In this document: positions 60,299 to 64,000 of the stretch, piece by piece
How the letters are laid out: every line of letters starts with the position of its first letter
Position numbering within the stretch: position 1 is the stretch's first letter
NCBI GenBank assembly: GCA_014843695.1
Contig: CM026386.1
Coordinates: 90,627,955 to 90,691,954, forward strand
DNA from: Archivesica marissinica
Lineage: Eukaryota > Mollusca > Bivalvia > Venerida > Vesicomyidae
Length of the DNA stretch: 64,000 bases
Direction of reading: 5' to 3'
The notes under the pieces: model-generated
Seen by the model: only the letters and a program-made list of their open reading frames with translations
Told to the model about the DNA's origin: nothing
Database searches by the model: none
Position numbers and translations under genes: made by a program

Positions 60299-60630
60299 TG
60301 ACACACACACGCACACGCACACGCACGCACGCACACACGCACACACGCACACACGCATACACACATACATACATACATACATACATACATACACATATAC
60401 ACACACATACACGCATACACACATACATACATACATACACATATACACATACATACACACATACACACATACATACGTACATACATACATACACACACAT
60501 ATACACACATACACACATACACACACATACACACACACACACACATATTCACACACATATACACTCACACATACACACACACATATAAACACACACACAC
60601 ACATACATATATACACACACATACATACAC

Positions 60631-60661
<31 letters not shown>

Positions 60662-60662
60662 G
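60299..60662. repeat. (CA)n / (CATA)n compound microsatellite
   Basis: ACAC, GCAC and ATAC units over about 360 bp, flanked by ordinary AT-rich DNA. Open frames of up to about 170 codons overlap it but are low-complexity. Confidence 0.97.
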
Positions 60663-61389
60663 AAAAATATAGCACACTTCACGTGTATTAAGTTCAGATT
60701 TGAGACTAATTGCCGTGTGCCAGATCTGGTAAATAGATCATCATTGGAACAGTGTAATCTGTAAGACACATCTTTTCTGACGAGAAACACTGCCTATCAC
60801 TACGAATGCGCATGCCTGTAACTTCGAGTGCGCATGTCAGCTGCATATCATTAGTGATGAAATTCATATGCAAATGTATGCACCAGGGCACATATTATCG
60901 AAGGTAATGGTACATGGCAGTGCGGGGTGGGGAGCGTGTGGGGTATATGCATGTCATTACTGCACATGACATTAACGTCTTTTAATTGTATGACTTAATT
61001 TCATTGTTTAATTCATCTCTCCCAATACCCCAATATTGTCAGAAATGATGGAGGTAAAGGTGGATTGACCGTAGTTATTTTGCGTTCTACATCTGGTTCG
61101 ATTGCTTGCTTCCATGGCCACTGTACACGGACACACTCGAAACTGGTGTCACCATTGCCAATGTCACATTGAATTTACTTCATGAAATCAGTGTAGCTTA
61201 ATCGCTCTGCAGATTCTATCAGAGCACTGTTGAACTCGATTTGCAGTTGTTATGAATCATGTATTATATGAGCCAATCTAGTAATACTGCTAGAGCGATG
61301 TTTTATTTTAGCAGACGTGGAACTAACACCCGAACGCTATGTGGTATGCTAGTATTACCGTTTGCGTATGTAGCCCTAGGTTTGCACTG
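60663..61389. other. AT-rich stretch, nothing recognised
   Basis: No open frame above about 60 codons with a recognisable motif, no RNA gene and no repeat shared with the rest of the window. A small direct repetition of GAATGCGCATG/GAGTGCGCATG occurs near 60804-60834. Confidence 0.6.
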
Positions 61390-61680
61390 TCCGATGGATC
61401 TGTTGTCCAGTGTTGTCATGGTAGACTGGTAATCCAGGGATTGCAGGATCAATTCCCCGTCTGACCCTAATACAATTAACAGTCTTTCTGATAGGACGTT
61501 AAACCGAGGTCTCGTGTCGGTACTGTACACCGTGCACGTAAATGAACCAGATGATCCTCTGGAATGGGCCTCTGTTGGTATCACTGCACTATCCTCCAAA
61601 AACCTAAAATGACTAATCAGTTCAAGAGCTCATATGGGCAACATGTAGCGACGATAAATAAACGTAAAACACACACACAC
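61390..61680 (+). mobile_element. tRNA-derived SINE, near full length
   Basis: The head resembles a tRNA: an anticodon-arm-like GACTGGTAATCCAG (61424-61437) and a B-box-like GGATCAATTCC (61446-61456). The body shares GACGTTAAACCGAGGTCTCG, GTACACCGTGCACGTAAATG and CTAAAATGACTAATC with the minus-strand copies at 45576-46045. The tail is GCGACGATAAATAAACGTAA followed by (CA)n. The head looks closest to a tRNA-Thr type, but this is a tentative reading. Confidence 0.78.
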
Positions 61681-64000
61681 CCACTGTCGGTATAAGTCAA
61701 TGTTTGTCAGTGCTAAATTTGGAAACATATATAATTGCTATGTTTAAAACGGGTTTTAGACTTGTTCCGTGTTAATTTTTTGATGTTCCAAAACTAAATA
61801 TATCTAACCCGCTGGAACCGTTATGAGTGTGCCCTTAAGCAAGGCATTTAAATTCCACATTGTATCGCCTCTCTCTCTCCCTGGTGGCGATGGATTCCAC
61901 CAGGAGTTAGGGTTGTTTGTTGGGTCTACGGTTCTGTTGTAGTGGTGTATGTAGTTGGGGAACTCGCTTGGCGTGAGGTTAGTTCGGGCTATAATTAAAA
62001 GATCCAATTCACAATTTAAATTTTACGAAAAGTGTAATTATTATTTATTTAACCTGTTTCAGATTCTGGATTAGCGTAATGCATCCAGAATCTCAGGGGT
62101 ATATCAGCTAGTGCTGGATTCGAACGCACACCTACCCATGTTTGGCAGCCAATGGGTGAATTTTGAATCTTCATGGACCCAGAATGCCCGTTGCGTAAAT
62201 CCCTGTGGCAGACGCCTGGGCGACACGTTTATTATGTATCCAAATATGCAACAGAAATTAATGTTTAATATACTGCTTGACACTAATCTACTGTCATCAG
62301 ATTGCACATACGAGTAATATAGATGTTGCATAATAACTATTTATGAATGGCAGTAATTATCTGTGTAAAGATATGAAGTATTTGATGTGCTTAATTGTAA
62401 TGAACAAACATTCTAAATTATAAATGAATAAACTGTTCGATATTTAGTAAGGTTGAAAACGGTTACTTATTAGTTATAAAATTTCTCTATAAATCAATTG
62501 ACTCCCCTTATTGTATATACAAAATGTACATCTAATAGGAATGAACAGGCTATCAATTTGAGCTTAATAGCAGTCTCATGAGTTATTAATATAAGTTGGG
62601 TTTTTGTTTGTTTGTTGTTTTTGCTTTTTTAAGAGTATATAAATACGAATAATATAAGTTGTAAATACTAAATACTGTATAAACTAATCTAAATATATCT
62701 GTAAAAGAGCTGCTATAGGTTAATGCCGGTGTACCGGGCTCATTGGATATGCAAGCAAGCAGATACTATGTCTTAGAATATGGAGATATAACCAAACCCA
62801 GAAATGACGGCACACCTGCATTGGTTTATTGGCGAACTTGTCTCCCCTAAAACAGTTCTCGGAGACAGCCATCTCACCTACCTTTATTTCATCATAATAT
62901 TGTATTTGCTAATCATGATAATGCAAAGAAAACGCAACATGGGTTGGGCAACACACATTACAATACTGAGCTCCCAAAGCATTACCTTGAAAGTTGTCCA
63001 TTTAAACATATAGGAATCAAATATATCACTTAAAACAACTTAAATAAATAATAATCTAACGTAATGTACTAACCGCCATGCACACTATTAAAATATTCTA
63101 GTTGATTTCAGTACTAATTATCTTTTTTATTGTTTTAAGACGCCATCTTCGTATTTCCAAATTAATGTCCATAAATGTCGTCTATTTTCAAATGTGAATC
63201 AGTTACAAATGAGTGGCAGATAAAGGTTTGTAACTCGATTTTCGCACAATTCTAGTTTTCACAAATCATTTATTAGCCCATTCAAAAAAACTAGATTTGA
63301 TGTTTACTTCAGTATTTTTATATTTCATTTTGAATGTGAACGAGTCCTCCTATCGCTACAAAAACGGTATGACATTTTCATATAAGTACAAAAAATGACA
63401 TTTGCCAAAACAAGCTAAGTTGGAAGTATGTCCTTTCCAAAATTCAAGATTTATGATATATTTTAGTTTAATCCTATTTTATTGATTCAGCACATGAAAT
63501 ATAGCATGATTTATAACTAATATAACAACACTTGAATGCACGACTTTGGTTATTAGCTTGTAGAACAATACACAATACTACACTAATAATAATACAACTA
63601 ACAATAAAGACTTTATTTTACGAGAGAGTTTACATATCACATGACTAAGCCAATAAGGCTCTCAGCATACATACTAGAGGACATAGAAAACGCACACCTA
63701 CATTATATGATTATTATTACATGAACACGAAATACGAAGGATTCCATCAAAGATATATCACATCGTTATTACAAAACACAAACAGAACAACTTTAAGAAA
63801 ATGCATTTATGCATTTATATAGTTATTGTTTATCAAGTATAGACACACTTATCTACGTCCTCTAGTATATATAGTGACATAGAAAACATATTAGTCAACC
63901 AAACATGTTTAGTAAACGTGTACGTGTATATATACACTCCGACACAAGTTAAGCACCACCCTATATTATACTTAAAACACTACACACACAAACTCAGCTT
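61681..64000. other. AT-rich stretch, no gene recognised
   Basis: No coding region is supported. 61820-61860 contains GTGCCCTTAAGCAAGGCATT, a phrase I associate with dispersed animal repeats, so another short retroposon relic may lie at 61800-62000. 62061-62112 has a strong hairpin. Small open frames (61804-62007 minus, 62111-62317 plus, 62804-63013 plus) have no recognisable motifs. An imperfect inverted repeat with CATACTAGAGGACATAG (63669-63685) and its complement (about 63855-63872) is present near the end. Confidence 0.6.
62061..62093. repeat. Perfect 11-bp stem hairpin
   Basis: AGATTCTGGAT (62061-62071) and ATCCAGAATCT (62083-62093) are perfectly complementary around an 11-base loop. 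CTAG followed by T lies 14 bases downstream (62108-62111). Confidence 0.8.

Noticed and set aside
60255..60790. Open frames of His/Thr or Cys/Val periodic peptides
   Set aside because: They are low-complexity translations of CA/CATA repeats.
61390..61470. Functional tRNA gene
   Set aside because: The tRNA-like head is followed by a SINE body and tail shared with other copies, and the acceptor stem does not close.
63666..63872. Inverted repeat near the right end as a small transposon
   Set aside because: The arms are only about 17-20 bp and imperfect, with no target duplication visible; it may be chance in AT-rich DNA.

Overview
The window is eukaryotic and almost entirely repetitive. There is no intact host gene that I can recognise. 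Several things point to an invertebrate animal genome, most likely a lophotrochozoan such as a mollusc (an inference, not proven): a Gmr1-type Ty3/Gypsy retrotransposon, an Academ-like DNA transposon, a hAT remnant with a BED finger, an RNase H-bearing LINE, a tRNA-derived SINE family, and long minisatellite arrays in AT-rich sequence. Two runs of exactly 1000 N (15640-16639 and 58509-59508) are assembly gaps of placeholder length.

Layout. 1-19957 is a huge array of a 48-bp satellite. From 19958 to about 51 kb, blocks recur in a set order: satellite48, then A, B, a 61-bp minisatellite (r61), C, a 24-bp minisatellite (r24) and D. The first round is sat48 (1-19957), A1 (19958-20999), B1 (22801-25566), r61 (25567-26170), C1 (about 26335-28181), r24 (28182-29389), D1 (29390-30262). 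After about 2 kb of single-copy sequence the series restarts: C2 (32285), r24 (33486), D2 (33999), sat48 (34386-37750), A2 (37751), B2 (42374), r61 (44281), C3 (48774). The paralogous copies act as empty and filled sites and reveal individual insertions. These are a 1801-bp solo LTR (21000-22800), a 961-bp element (24371-25331), a 3338-bp Academ-like element (38571-41908), an 87-bp insertion (43278-43364) and a nested hAT/SINE/LINE complex (about 45258-48773).

The one intact-looking coding unit is a young Gmr1-like Ty3/Gypsy element starting at 51078. It has a 1849-bp 5' LTR, a tRNA-Leu-like primer site, and one uninterrupted 1515-codon gag-pol (53413-57960). Its order is gag (coiled coil, SCAN-like capsid, zinc knuckle), protease, integrase, reverse transcriptase, RNase H; integrase precedes RT, unlike ordinary Gypsy elements. 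The 3' LTR (58090 on) runs into the second gap. Its LTR ends are confirmed by the inverted solo LTR at 21000-22800, which has a 5-bp target duplication and an empty paralogous site.

After the second gap come (ATAC)n and (CA)n-type microsatellites, a candidate 373-bp solo LTR on the minus strand (59840-60212), a full-length SINE (about 61390-61680), and AT-rich sequence without recognisable genes to the end.
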